NCBI RefSeq assembly: GCF_963662255.1
Contig: NW_026912175.1
Location: forward strand, 682,001-746,000
Direction of reading: 5' to 3'
Length of the DNA stretch: 64,000 nt
Source: Cinclus cinclus
Taxonomy: Eukaryota > Chordata > Aves > Passeriformes > Cinclidae
The stretch's first letter is position 1. Each line of letters begins with the position of its first letter. The position numbers and the translations under genes were made by a program. Of the stretch, positions 51,311 to 63,448 are shown piece after piece. A model generated the notes under the pieces. It saw nothing but the letters and a program-made list of their open reading frames with translations, did not search any database and was not told where the DNA came from.

Positions 51311-52650
51311 CTGGAGCACAGGAAGGCAAGAATGAAGAGGCAGAACACAGCCTTGGTTTCAGCAGCCTCCGGGGCTGCAAAAGTTCAGCAATAGCTCTGT
51401 CAAAGCAGAACTCGGCTGAGAATGCTCTCGCAGCTTGGCAAAGTTAGGCGCAGCTGTTGACCAGCTCTGCCCGTGGCCACAGGCTGCTTCTTCCACCTTC
51501 ACTGTGGCAGAGCTTTTGCGGAACAGAGAGGGCATTCTTCAAGGGCGTGTTCTCCAAGGTGCTGTGAAACAGACCCTAGCACGCTGTCTCGCTGATACTG
51601 GCTTTCGGCAAGCAGGCGTGCCAGACCGCCTACATTCTGCACTCTGGCAGCCTAGTTGCCAGCTTTCGGCAGCTGCTGTCCTAGCAAGGAAGCTCAGGGA
51701 GTCAAAGCCAGTGCCGGGCGGCACCTTTCTGCTTTGCCCGCCTAAGCGGCGCCACGCTCCCTCGGATACTGTGTCCTTTCCCTCTGCACTGCGTCTGCCG
51801 AGGTGCTCTGTGCCTCTCGGAGCAGAAGGGCAAAGGACAATGTTTTCCACAGCAGGGTAGAAATGGCATTGCTAGCAGGAAAGCTAGATGCCTTGGAACT
51901 GTCCCCTTAGCCCTTGCCACTCACTTCAGGCTCGTACGCTGAGCAGAACAGCCTGCTGTTCTGAAGCTTGGCTGGCTGCCGTTCGTGCCCAGACGCGATT
52001 TCCTTCCCAAGGAGGCGAAGCGCCGTCTACTTCTCGCACCGAGCACGCTGCTCCTGGCTTTCGCTTCTGCCGCAACCATTGCGTTCTGCTTTTCTTGTCT
52101 CGCGAATGGAGACGGAAAGCTTCTCGGCTACAATCTCGCCTAGAACAACTGCGGCTACACATTAAGCTCGCCCGGAACGCCCTGCTGAAACTTGCCTTCT
52201 GGCACCACATTCGCGGGGCAGCCGTCTTTCTTCGGCCACCTGCCAAGTGGCCCCATATCGCCGCGCTCGTTGCACTCCGCTTGTCAGATTGGCTTCCCGT
52301 GGCGCTGATTTCAGTCTGGCCAAATACTAGCGCTGCGGAGAGCTGTCTCGCAGACAATCATGTTCCAGCATAGAAATTTGTCCTGCAATGTTCCCCCCTC
52401 TTTTCCCGCATTGTGCTGTTCTGATGAATGCCTTGAGCATGGAACGACTTAAGCCAGCAAGTATTCCTCACCGGCCACCTCTCGCTGTGCAAGAGGTATG
52501 CCGTGGACCCTTTGAACGCTGCCAAGCAAAAAGCAGAGCAGTGACCATAAAAGCGAGGAGAGAGCATGCACGAAGCACACTAGTTCTGTCTAGTGCTTTC
52601 CGTGCAGAGAGGTGGCAAAGCTGAATGCCGTGCCAGAGCTTCACTTCTCG
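51311..52650. repeat. Satellite unit 39 (short, A, 287A family)
   Basis: 287A (window 51597), 729C, 832C, 984A, 1044T, 1148T, 1199A, 1242T, 1342T. The 6,778-bp periodicity ends inside it: it matches unit 34 up to 263 and differs at 264 (window 51574). Confidence 0.95.
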
Positions 52651-53990
52651 CTGGAGCACAGGAAGGCAAGAATGAAGAGGCAGAACACAGCCTTGGTTTC
52701 AGCAGCCTCCGGGGCTGCAAAAGTTCAGCAATAGCTCTGTCAAAGCAGAACTCGGCTGAGAATGCTCTCGCAGCTTGGCAAAGTTAGGCGCAGCTGTTGA
52801 CCAGCTCTGCCCGTGGCCACAGGCTGCTTCTTCCACCTTCACTGTGGCAGAGCTTTTGCGGAACAGAGAGGGCATTCTTCAAGGGCGTGTTCTCCAAGGT
52901 GCTGTGAAACAGAGCCTAGCACGCTGTCTCGCTGATCCTGGCTTTCGGCAAGCAGGCGTGCCAGACCGCCTACATTCTGCACTCTGGCAGCCTAGTTGCC
53001 AGCTTTCGGCAGCTGCTGTCCTAGCAAGGAAGCTCAGGGAGTCAAAGCCAGTGCCGGGCGGCACCTTTCTGCTTTGCCCGCCTAAGCGGCGCCACGCTCC
53101 CTCGGATACTGTGTCCTTTCCCTCTGCACTGCGTCTGCCGAGGTGCTCTGTGCCTCTCGGAGCAGAAGGGCAAAGGACAATGTTTTCCACAGCAGGGTAG
53201 AAATGGCATTGCTAGCAGGAAAGCTAGATGCCTTGGAACTGTCCCCTTAGCCCTTGCCACTCACTTCAGGCTCGTACGCTGAGCAGAACAGCCTGCTGTT
53301 CTGAAGCTTGGCTGGCTGCCGTTCGTGCCCAGACGCGATTTCCTTCCCAAGGAGGCGAAGCGCCGTCTACTTCTCGCAGCGAGCACGCTGCTCCTGGCTT
53401 TCGCTTCTGCCGCAACCATTGCGTTCTGCTTTTCTTGTCTCGTGAATGGAGACGGAAAGCTTCTCGGCTACAATCTCGCCTAGAACAACTGCGGCTACAC
53501 ATTAAGCTCGCCCGGAACGCCCTGCTGAAACTTGCCTTCTGGCACCACATTCGCGGGGCAGCCGTCTTTCTTCGGCCACCTGCCAAGTGGCCCCGTATCG
53601 CCGCGCTCGTTGCACTCCGCTTGTCAGATTGGCTTCCCGTGGCGCTGATTTCAGCCTGGCCAAATACTAGCGCTTCGGAGAGCTGTCTCGCAGACAATCA
53701 TGTTCCAGCATAGAAATTTGTCCTGCAATGTTCCCCCCTCTTTTCCCGCATTGTGCTGCTCTGATGAATGCCTTGAGCATGGAACGACTTAAGCCAGCAA
53801 GTATTCCTCGCCGGCCACCTCTCGCTGTGCAAGAGGTATGCCGTGGACCCTTTGAACGCTGCCAAGCAAAAAGCAGAGCAGTGACCATAAAAGCGAGGAG
53901 AGAGCATGCACGAAGCACACTAGTTCTGTCTAGTGCTTTCCGTGCAGAGAGGCGGCAAAGCTGAATGCCGTGCCAGAGCTTCACTTCTCG
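52651..53990. repeat. Satellite unit 40 (short, A)
   Basis: 264G, 1242T and private 1064T (window 53675), which removes the AGCGCT hexamer present in other units. Confidence 0.95.
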
Positions 53991-55330
53991 CTGGAGCACA
54001 GGAAGGCAAGAATGAAGAGGCAGAACACAGCCTTGGTTTCAGCAGCCTCCGGGACTGCAAAAGTTCAGCAATAGCTCTGTCAAAGCAGAACTCGGCTGAG
54101 AATGCTCTCGCAGCTTGGCAAAGTTAGGCGCAGCTGTTGACCAGCTCTGCCCGTGGCCACAGGCTGCTTCTTCCACCTTCACTGTGGCAGAGCTTTTGCG
54201 GAGCAGAGAGGGCATTCTTCAAGTGCGTGTTCTCCAGGGTGCTGTGAAACAGACCCTAGCACGCTGTCTCGCTGATCCTGGCTTTCGGCAAGCAGGCGTG
54301 CCAGACCGCCTACATTCTGCACTCTGGCAGCCTAGTTGCCAGCTTTCGGCAGCTGCTGTCCTAGCAAGGAAGCTCAGGGAGTCAAAGCCAGTGCCGGGCG
54401 GCACCTTTCTGCTTTGCCCGCCTAAGCGGCGCCACGCTCCCTCGGATACTGTGTCCTTTCCCTCTGCACTGCGTCTGCCGAGGTGCTCTGTGCCTCTCGG
54501 AGCAGAAGGGCAAAGGACAATGTTTTCCACAGCAGGGTAGAAATGGCATTGCTAGCAGGAAAGCTAGATGCCTTGGAACTGTCCCCTTAGCCCTTGCCAC
54601 TCACTTCAGGCTCGTACGCTGAGCAGAACAGCCTGCTGTTCTGAAGCTTGGCTGGCTGCCGTTCGTGCCCAGACGCGATTTCCTTCCCAAGGAGGCGAAG
54701 CGCCGTCTACTTCTCGCAGCGAGCACGCTGCTCCTGGCTTTCGCTTCTGCCGCAACCATTGCGTTCTGCTTTTCTTGTCTCGTGAATGGAGACGGAAAGC
54801 TTCTCGGCTACAATCTCGCCTAGAACAACTGCGGCTACACATTAAGCTCGCCCGGAACGCCCTGCTGAAACTTGCCTTCTGGCACCACATTCGCGGGGCA
54901 GCCGTCTTTCTTCGGCCACCTGCCAAGTGGCCCCGTATCGCCGCGCTCGTTGCACTCCGCTTGTCAGATTGGCTTCCCGTGGCGCTGATTTCAGCCTGGC
55001 CAAATACTAGCGCTGCGGAGAGCTGTCTCGCAGACAATCATGTTCCAGCATAGAAATTTGTCCTGCAATGTTCCCCCCTCTTTTCCCGCATTGTGCTGTT
55101 CTGATGAATGCCTTGAGCATGGAACGACTTAAGCCAGCAAGTATTCCTCACCGGCCACCTCTCGCTGTGCAAGAGGTATGCCGTGGACCCTTTGAACGCT
55201 GCCAAGCAAAAAGCAGAGCAGTGACCATAAAAGCGAGGAGAGAGCATGCACGAAGCACACTAGTTCTGTCTAGTGCTTTCCGTGCAGAGAGGTGGCAAAG
55301 CTGAATGCCGTGCCAGAGCTTCACTTCTCG
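53991..55330. repeat. Satellite unit 41 (short, B)
   Basis: 64A, 213G/234T/247G, 1148T, 1199A, 1242T, 1342T. Confidence 0.95.
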
Positions 55331-56709
55331 CTGGAGCACAGGAAGGCAAGAATGAAGAGGCAGAACACAGCCTTGGTTTCAGCAGCCTCCGGGGCTGCAA
55401 AAGTTCAGCAATAGCTCTGTCAAAGCAGAACTCGGCTGAGAATGCTCTCGCAGCTTGGCAAAGTTAGGCGCAGCTGTTGACCAGCTCTGCCCGTGGCCAC
55501 AGGCTGCTTCTTCCACCTTCACTGTGGCAGAGCTTTTGCGGAACAGAGAGGGCATTCTTCAAGGGCGTGTTCTCCAAGGTGCTGTGAAACAGAGCCTAGC
55601 ACGCTGTCTCGCTGATCCTGGCTTTCGGCAAGCAGGCGTGCCAGACCGCCTACATTCTGCACTCTGGCAGCCTAGTTGCCAGCTTTCGGCAGCTGCTGTC
55701 CTAGCAAGGAAGCTCAGGGAGTCAAAGCCAGTGCCGGGCGGCACCTTTCTGCTTTGCCCGCCTAAGCGGCGCCACGCTCCCTCGGATACTGTGTCCTTTC
55801 CCTCTGCACTGCGTCTGCCGAGGTGCTCTGTGCCTCTCGGAGCAGAAGGGCAAAGGACAATGTTTTCCACAGCAGGGTAGAAATGGCATTGCTAGCAGGA
55901 AAGCTAGATGCCTTGGAACTGTCCCCTTAGCCCTTGCCACTCACTTCAGGCTCGTACGCTGAGCAGAACAGCCTGCTGTTCTGAAGCTTGGCTGGCTGCC
56001 GTTCGTGCCCAGACGCGATTTCCTTCCCAAGGAGGCGAAGCGCCGTCTACTTCTCGCAGCGAGCACGCTGCTCCTGGCTTTCGCTTCTGCCGCAACGAGC
56101 TCGCTACGAGCACTTTTCTTCTCAACCCTCTAGACCATTGCGTTCTGCTTTTCTTGTCTCGTGAATGGAGACGGAAAGCTTCTCGGCTACAATCTCGCCT
56201 AGAACAACTGCGGCTACACATTAAGCTCGCCCGGAACGCCCTGCTGAAACTTGCCTTCTGGCACCACATTCGCGGGGCAGCCGTCTTTCTTCGGCCACCT
56301 GCCAAGTGGCCCCGTATCGCCGCGCTCGTTGCACTCCGCTTGTCAGATTGGCTTCCCGTGGCGCTGATTTCAGCCTGGCCAAATACTAGCGCTGCGGAGA
56401 GCTGTCTCGCAGACAATCATGTTCCAGCATAGAAATTTGTCCTGCAATGTTCCCCCCTCTTTTCCCCCATTGTGCTGCTCTGATGAATGCCTTGAGCATG
56501 GAACGACTTAAGCCAGCAAGTATTCCTCGCCGGCCACCTCTCGCTGTGCAAGAGGTATGCCGTGGACCCTTTGAACGCTGCCAAGCAAAAAGCAGAGCAG
56601 TGACCATAAAAGCGAGGAGAGAGCATGCACGAAGCACACTAGTTCTGTCTAGTGCTTTCCGTGCAGAGAGGTGGCAAAGCTGAATGCCGTGCCAGAGCTT
56701 CACTTCTCG
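55331..56709. repeat. Satellite unit 42 (long, A)
   Basis: 264G, 1137C, 1242T, 1342T. Same as unit 9 except at 129 and the private 782, although 44 kb away. Confidence 0.95.
56097..56135. repeat. 39-bp segment, unit 42
   Basis: Same as the unit 1 copy; unit context resembles unit 9. Confidence 0.95.
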
Positions 56710-58049
56710 CTGGAGCACAGGAAGGCAAGAATGAAGAGGCAGAACACAGCCTTGGTTTCAGCAGCCTCCGGGGCTGCAAAAGTTCAGCAATAGCTCTGTC
56801 AAAGCAGAACTCGGCTGAGAATGCTCTCGCAGCTTGGCAAAGTTAGGCGCAGCTGTTGACCAGCTCTGCCCGTGGCCACAGGCTGCTTCTTCCACCTTCA
56901 CTGTGGCAGAGCTTTTGCGGAACAGAGAGGGCATTCTTCAAGGGCGTGTTCTCCAAGGTGCTGTGAAACAGAGCCTAGCACGCTGTCTCGCTGATCCTGG
57001 CTTTCGGCAAGCAGGCGTGCCAGACCGCCTACATTCTGCACTCTGGCAGCCTAGTTGCCAGCTTTCGGCAGCTGCTGTCCTAGCAAGGAAGCTCAGGGAG
57101 TCAAAGCCAGTGCCGGGCGGCACCTTTCTGCTTTGCCCGCCTAAGCGGCGCCACGCTCCCTCGGATACTGTGTCCTTTCCCTCTGCACTGCGTCTGCCGA
57201 GGTGCTCTGTGCCTCTCGGAGCAGAAGGGCAAAGGACAATGTTTTCCACAGCAGGGTAGAAATGGCATTGCTAGCAGGAAAGCTAGATGCCTTGGAACTG
57301 TCCCCTTAGCCCTTGCCACTCACTTCAGGCTCGTACGCTGAGCAGAACAGCCTGCTGTTCTGAAGCTTGGCTGGCTGCCGTTCGTGCCCAGACGCGATTT
57401 CCTTCCCAAGGAGGCGAAGCGCCGTCTACTTCTCGCAGCGAGCACGCTGCTCCTGGCTTTCGCTTCTGCCGCAACCATTGCGTTCTGCTTTTCTTGTCTC
57501 GTGAATGGAGACGGAAAGCTTCTCGGCTACAATCTCGCCTAGAACAACTGCGGCTACACATTAAGCTCGCCCGGAACGCCCTGCTGAAACTTGCCTTCTG
57601 GCACCACATTCGCGGGGCAGCCGTCTTTCTTCGGCCACCTGCCAAGTGGCCCCATATCGCCGCGCTCGTTGCACTCCGCTTGTCAGATTGGCTTCCCGTG
57701 GCGCTGATTTCAGCCTGGCCAAATACTAGCGCTGCGGAGAGCTGTCTCGCAGACAATCATGTTCCAGCATAGAAATTTGTCCTGCAATGTTCCCCCCTCT
57801 TTTCCCGCATTGTGCTGCTCTGATGAATGCCTTGAGCATGGAACGACTTAAGCCAGCAAGTATTCCTCGCCGGCCACCTCTCGCTGTGCAAGAGGTATGC
57901 CGTGGACCCTTTGAACGCTGCCAAGCAAAAAGCAGAGCAGTGACCATAAAAGCGAGGAGAGAGCATGCACGAAGCACACTAGTTCTGTCTAGTGCTTTCC
58001 GTGCAGAGAGGCGGCAAAGCTGAATGCCGTGCCAGAGCTTCACTTCTCG
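56710..58049. repeat. Satellite unit 43 (short, A)
   Basis: 264G, 984A, 1242T. Last A unit in the window. Confidence 0.95.
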
Positions 58050-59389
58050 CTGGAGCACAGGAAGGCAAGAATGAAGAGGCAGAACACAGCCTTGGTTTCA
58101 GCAGCCTCCGGGGCTGCAAAAGTTCAGCAATAGCTCTGTCAAAGCAGAACTCGGCTGAGAATGCTCTCGCAGCTTGGCAAAGTTAGGCGCAGCTGTTGAC
58201 CAGCTCTGCCCGTGGCCACAGGCTGCTTCTTCCACCTTCACTGTGGCAGAGCTTTTGCGGAGCAGAGAGGGCATTCTTCAAGTGCGTGTTCTCCAGGGTG
58301 CTGTGAAACAGAGCCTAGCACGCTGTCTCGCTGATCCTGGCTTTCGGCAAGCAGGCGTGCCAGACCGCCTACATTCTGCACTCTGGCAGCCTAGTTGCCA
58401 GCTTTCGGCAGCTGCTGTCCTAGCAAGGAAGCTCAGGGAGTCAAAGCCAGTGCCGGGCGGCACCTTTCTGCTTTGCCCGCCTAAGCGGCGCCACGCTCCC
58501 TCGGATACTGTGTCCTTTCCCTCTGCACTGCGTCTGCCGAGGTGCTCTGTGCCTCTCGGAGCAGAAGGGCAAAGGACAATGTTTTCCACAGCAGGGTAGA
58601 AATGGCATTGCTAGCAGGAAAGCTAGATGCCTTGGAACTGTCCCCTTAGCCCTTGCCACTCACTTCAGGCTCGTACGCTGAGCAGAACAGCCTGCTGTTC
58701 TGAAGCTTGGCTGGCTGCCGTTCGTGCCCAGACGCGATTTCCTTCCCAAGGAGGCGAAGCGCCGTCTACTTCTCGCAGCGAGCACGCTGCTCCTGGCTTT
58801 CGCTTCTGCCGCAACCATTGCGTTCTGCTTTTCTTGTCTCGTGAATGGAGACGGAAAGCTTCTCGGCTACAATCTCGCCTAGAACAACTGCGGCTACACA
58901 TTAAGCTCGCCCGGAACGCCCTGCTGAAACTTGCCTTCTGGCACCACATTCGCGGGGCAGCCGTCTTTCTTCGGCCACCTGCCAAGTGGCCCCGTATCGC
59001 CGCGCTCGTTGCACTCCGCTTGTCAGATTGGCTTCCCGTGGCGCTGATTTCAGCCTGGCCAAATACTAGCGCTGCGGAGAGCTGTCTCGCAGACAATCAT
59101 GTTCCAGCATAGAAATTTGTCCTGCAATGTTCCCCCCTCTTTTCCCGCATTGTGCTGTTCTGATGAATGCCTTGAGCATGGAACGACTTAAGCCAGCAAG
59201 TATTCCTCACCGGCCACCTCTCGCTGTGCAAGAGGTATGCCGTGGACCCTTTGAACGCTGCCAAGCAAAAAGCAGAGCAGTGACCATAAAAGCGAGGAGA
59301 GAGCATGCAGGAAGCACACTAGTTCTGTCTAGTGCTTTCCGTGCAGAGAGGCGGCAAAGCTGAATGCCGTGCCAGAGCTTCACTTCTCG
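58050..59389. repeat. Satellite unit 44 (short, B with 264G)
   Basis: 213G/234T/247G with 264G and 64G, plus 1148T, 1199A, 1242T, 1300G. A B core between A-type neighbouring alleles; another local mosaic like unit 24. Confidence 0.95.
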
Positions 59390-60768
59390 CTGGAGCACAG
59401 GAAGGCAAGAATGAAGAGGCAGAACACAGCCTTGGTTTCAGCAGCCTCCGGGACTGCAAAAGTTCAGCAATAGCTCTGTCAAAGCAGAACTCGGCTGAGA
59501 ATGCTCTCGCAGCTTGGCAAAGTTAGGCGCAGCTGTTGACCAGCTCTGCCCGTGGCCACAGGCTGCTTCTTCCACCTTCACTGTGGCAGAGCTTTTGCGG
59601 AGCAGAGAGGGCATTCTTCAAGTGCGTGTTCTCCAGGGTGCTGTGAAACAGACCCTAGCACGCTGTCTCGCTGATCCTGGCTTTCGGCAAGCAGGCGTGC
59701 CAGACCGCCTACATTCTGCACTCTGGCAGCCTAGTTGCCAGCTTTCGGCAGCTGCTGTCCTAGCAAGGAAGCTCAGGGAGTCAAAGCCAGTGCCGGGCGG
59801 CACCTTTCTGCTTTGCCCGCCTAAGCGGCGCCACGCTCCCTCGGATACTGTGTCCTTTCCCTCTGCACTGCGTCTGCCGAGGTGCTCTGTGCCTCTCGGA
59901 GCAGAAGGGCAAAGGACAATGTTTTCCACAGCAGGGTAGAAATGGCATTGCTAGCAGGAAAGCTAGATGCCTTGGAACTGTCCCCTTAGCCCTTGCCACT
60001 CACTTCAGGCTCGTACGCTGAGCAGAACAGCCTGCTGTTCTGAAGCTTGGCTGGCTGCCGTTCGTGCCCAGACGCGATTTCCTTCCCAAGGAGGCGAAGC
60101 GCCGTCTACTTCTCGCAGCGAGCACGCTGCTCCTGGCTTTCGCTTCTGCCGCAACGAGCTCGCTACGAGCACTTTTCTTCTCAACCCTCTAGACCATTGC
60201 GTTCTGCTTTTCTTGTCTCGTGAATGGAGACGGAAAGCTTCTCGGCTACAATCTCGCCTAGAACAACTGCGGCTACACATTAAGCTCGCCCGGAACGCCC
60301 TGCTGAAACTTGCCTTCTGGCACCACATTCGCGGGGCAGCCGTCTTTCTTCGGCCACCTGCCAAGTGGCCCCGTATCGCCGCGCTCGTTGCACTCCGCTT
60401 GTCAGATTGGCTTCCCGTGGCGCTGATTTCAGCCTGGCCAAATACTAGCGCTGCGGAGAGCTGTCTCGCAGACAATCATGTTCCAGCATAGAAATTTGTC
60501 CTGCAATGTTCCCCCCTCTTTTCCCGCATTGTGCTGCTCTGATGAATGCCTTGAGCATGGAACGACTTAAGCCAGCAAGTATTCCTCGCCGGCCACCTCT
60601 CGCTGTGCAAGAGGTATGCCGTGGACCCTTGGAACGCTGCCAAGCAAAAAGCAGAGCAGTGACCATAAAAGCGAGGAGAGAGCATGCACGAAGCACACTA
60701 GTTCTGTCTAGTGCTTTCCGTGCAGAGAGGCGGCAAAGCTGAATGCCGTGCCAGAGCTTCACTTCTCG
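59390..60768. repeat. Satellite unit 45 (long, B)
   Basis: 64A, 213G/234T/247G. The only long unit with the complete B haplotype, so the indel and the 5' haplotype have recombined. Confidence 0.95.
60156..60194. repeat. 39-bp segment, unit 45
   Basis: Same as the unit 1 copy; the only one in a unit with the full B haplotype. Confidence 0.95.
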
Positions 60769-62108
60769 CTGGAGCACAGGAAGGCAAGAATGAAGAGGCA
60801 GAACACAGCCTTGGTTTCAGCAGCCTCCGGGACTGCAAAAGTTCAGCAATAGCTCTGTCAAAGCAGAACTCGGCTGAGAATGCTCTCGCAGCTTGGCAAA
60901 GTTAGGCGCAGCTGTTGACCAGCTCTGCCCGTGGCCACAGGCTGCTTCTTCCACCTTCACTGTGGCAGAGCTTTTGCGGAGCAGAGAGGGCATTCTTCAA
61001 GTGCGTGTTCTCCAGGGTGCTGTGAAACAGACCCTAGCACGCTGTCTCGCTGATCCTGGCTTTCGGCAAGCAGGCGTGCCAGACCGCCTACATTCTGCAC
61101 TCTGGCAGCCTAGTTGCCAGCTTTCGGCAGCTGCTGTCCTAGCAAGGAAGCTCAGGGAGTCAAAGCCAGTGCCGGGCGGCACCTTTCTGCTTTGCCCGCC
61201 TAAGCGGCGCCACGCTCCCTCGGATACTGTGTCCTTTCCCTCTGCACTGCGTCTGCCGAGGTGCTCTGTGCCTCTCGGAGCAGAAGGGCAAAGGACAATG
61301 TTTTCCACAGCAGGGTAGAAATGGCATTGCTAGCAGGAAAGCTAGATGCCTTGGAACTGTCCCCTTAGCCCTTGCCACTCACTTCAGGCTCGTACGCTGA
61401 GCAGAACAGCCTGCTGTTCTGAAGCTTGGCTGGCTGCCGTTCGTGCCCAGACGCGATTTCCTTCCCAAGGAGGCGAAGCGCCGTCTACTTCTCGCAGCGA
61501 GCACGCTGCTCCTGGCTTTCGCTTCTGCCGCAACCATTGCGTTCTGCTTTTCTTGTCTCGTGAATGGAGACGGAAAGCTTCTCGGCTACAATCTCGCCTA
61601 GAACAACTGCGGCTACACATTAAGCTCGCCCGGAACGCCCTGCTGAAACTTGCCTTCTGGCACCACATTCGCGGGGCAGCCGTCTTTCTTCGGCCACCTG
61701 CCAAGTGGCCCCGTATCGCCGCGCTCGTTGCACTCCGCTTGTCAGATTGGCTTCCCGTGGCGCTGATTTCAGCCTGGCCAAATACTAGCGCTGCGGAGAG
61801 CTGTCTCGCAGACAATCATGTTCCAGCATAGAAATTTGTCCTGCAATGTTCCCCCCTCTTTTCCCGCATTGTGCTGCTCTGATGAATGCCTTGAGCATGG
61901 AACGACTTAAGCCAGCAAGTATTCCTCGCCGGCCACCTCTCGCTGTGCAAGAGGTATGCCGTGGACCCTTGGAACGCTGCCAAGCAAAAAGCAGAGCAGT
62001 GACCATAAAAGCGAGGAGAGAGCATGCACGAAGCACACTAGTTCTGTCTAGTGCTTTCCGTGCAGAGAGGCGGCAAAGCTGAATGCCGTGCCAGAGCTTC
62101 ACTTCTCG
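60769..62108. repeat. Satellite unit 46 (short, B)
   Basis: 64A, 213G/234T/247G only. Same as unit 45 apart from the 39-bp segment. Confidence 0.95.
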
Positions 62109-63448
62109 CTGGAGCACAGGAAGGCAAGAATGAAGAGGCAGAACACAGCCTTGGTTTCAGCAGCCTCCGGGACTGCAAAAGTTCAGCAATAGCTCTGTCA
62201 AAGCAGAACTCGGCTGAGAATGCTCTCGCAGCTTGGCAAAGTTAGGCGCAGCTGTTGACCAGCTCTGCCCGTGGCCACAGGCTGCTTCTTCCACCTTCAC
62301 TGTGGCAGAGCTTTTGCGGAGCAGAGAGGGCATTCTTCAAGTGCGTGTTCTCCAGGGTGCTGTGAAACAGACCCTAGCACGCTGTCTCGCTGATCCTGGC
62401 TTTCGGCAAGCAGGCGTGCCAGACCGCCTACATTCTGCACTCTGGCAGCCTAGTTGCCAGCTTTCGGCAGCTGCTGTCCTAGCAAGGAAGCTCAGGGAGT
62501 CAAAGCCAGTGCCGGGCGGCACCTTTCTGCTTTGTCCGCCTAAGCGGCGCCACGCTCCCTCGGATACTGTGTCCTTTCCCTCTGCACTGCGTCTGCCGAG
62601 GTGCTCTGTGCCTCTCGGAGCAGAAGGGCAAAGGACAATGTTTTCCACAGCAGGGTAGAAATGGCATTGCTAGCAGGAAAGCTAGATGCCTTGGAACTGT
62701 CCCCTTAGCCCTTGCCACTCACTTCAGGCTCGTACGCTGAGCAGAACAGCCTGCTGTTCTGAAGCTTGGCTGGCTGCCGTTCGTGCCCAGACGCGATTTC
62801 CTTCCCAAGGAGGCGAAGCGCCGTCTACTTCTCGCACCGAGCACGCTGCTCCTGGCTTTCGCTTCTGCCGCAACCATTGCGTTCTGCTTTTCTTGTCTCG
62901 CGAATGGAGACGGAAAGCTTCTCGGCTACAATCTCGCCTAGAACAACTGCGGCTACACATTAAGCTCGCCCGGAACGCCCTGCTGAAACTTGCCTTCTGG
63001 CACCACATTCGCGGGGCAGCCGTCTTTCTTCGGCCACCTGCCAAGTGGCCCCATATCGCCGCGCTCGTTGCACTCCGCTTGTCAGATTGGCTTCCCGTGG
63101 CGCTGATTTCAGTCTGGCCAAATACTAGCGCTGCGGAGAGCTGTCTCGCAGACAATCATGTTCCAGCATAGAAATTTGTCCTGCAATGTTCCCCCCTCTT
63201 TTCCCGCATTGTGCTGCTCTGATGAATGCCTTGAGCATGGAACGACTTAAGCCAGCAAGTATTCCTCGCCGGCCACCTCTCGCTGTGCAAGAGGTATGCC
63301 GTGGACCCTTGGAACGCTGCCAAGCAAAAAGCAGAGCAGTGACCATAAAAGCGAGGAGAGAGCATGCACGAAGCACACTAGTTCTGTCTAGTGCTTTCCG
63401 TGCAGAGAGGCGGCAAAGCTGAATGCCGTGCCAGAGCTTCACTTCTCG
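62109..63448. repeat. Satellite unit 47 (short, B)
   Basis: 64A, 213G/234T/247G, 427T, 729C, 832C, 984A, 1044T. Like unit 12 from 427 to 1044 but with 500G and with the unit-46 alleles after 1044, so it reads as a mosaic. Confidence 0.95.
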
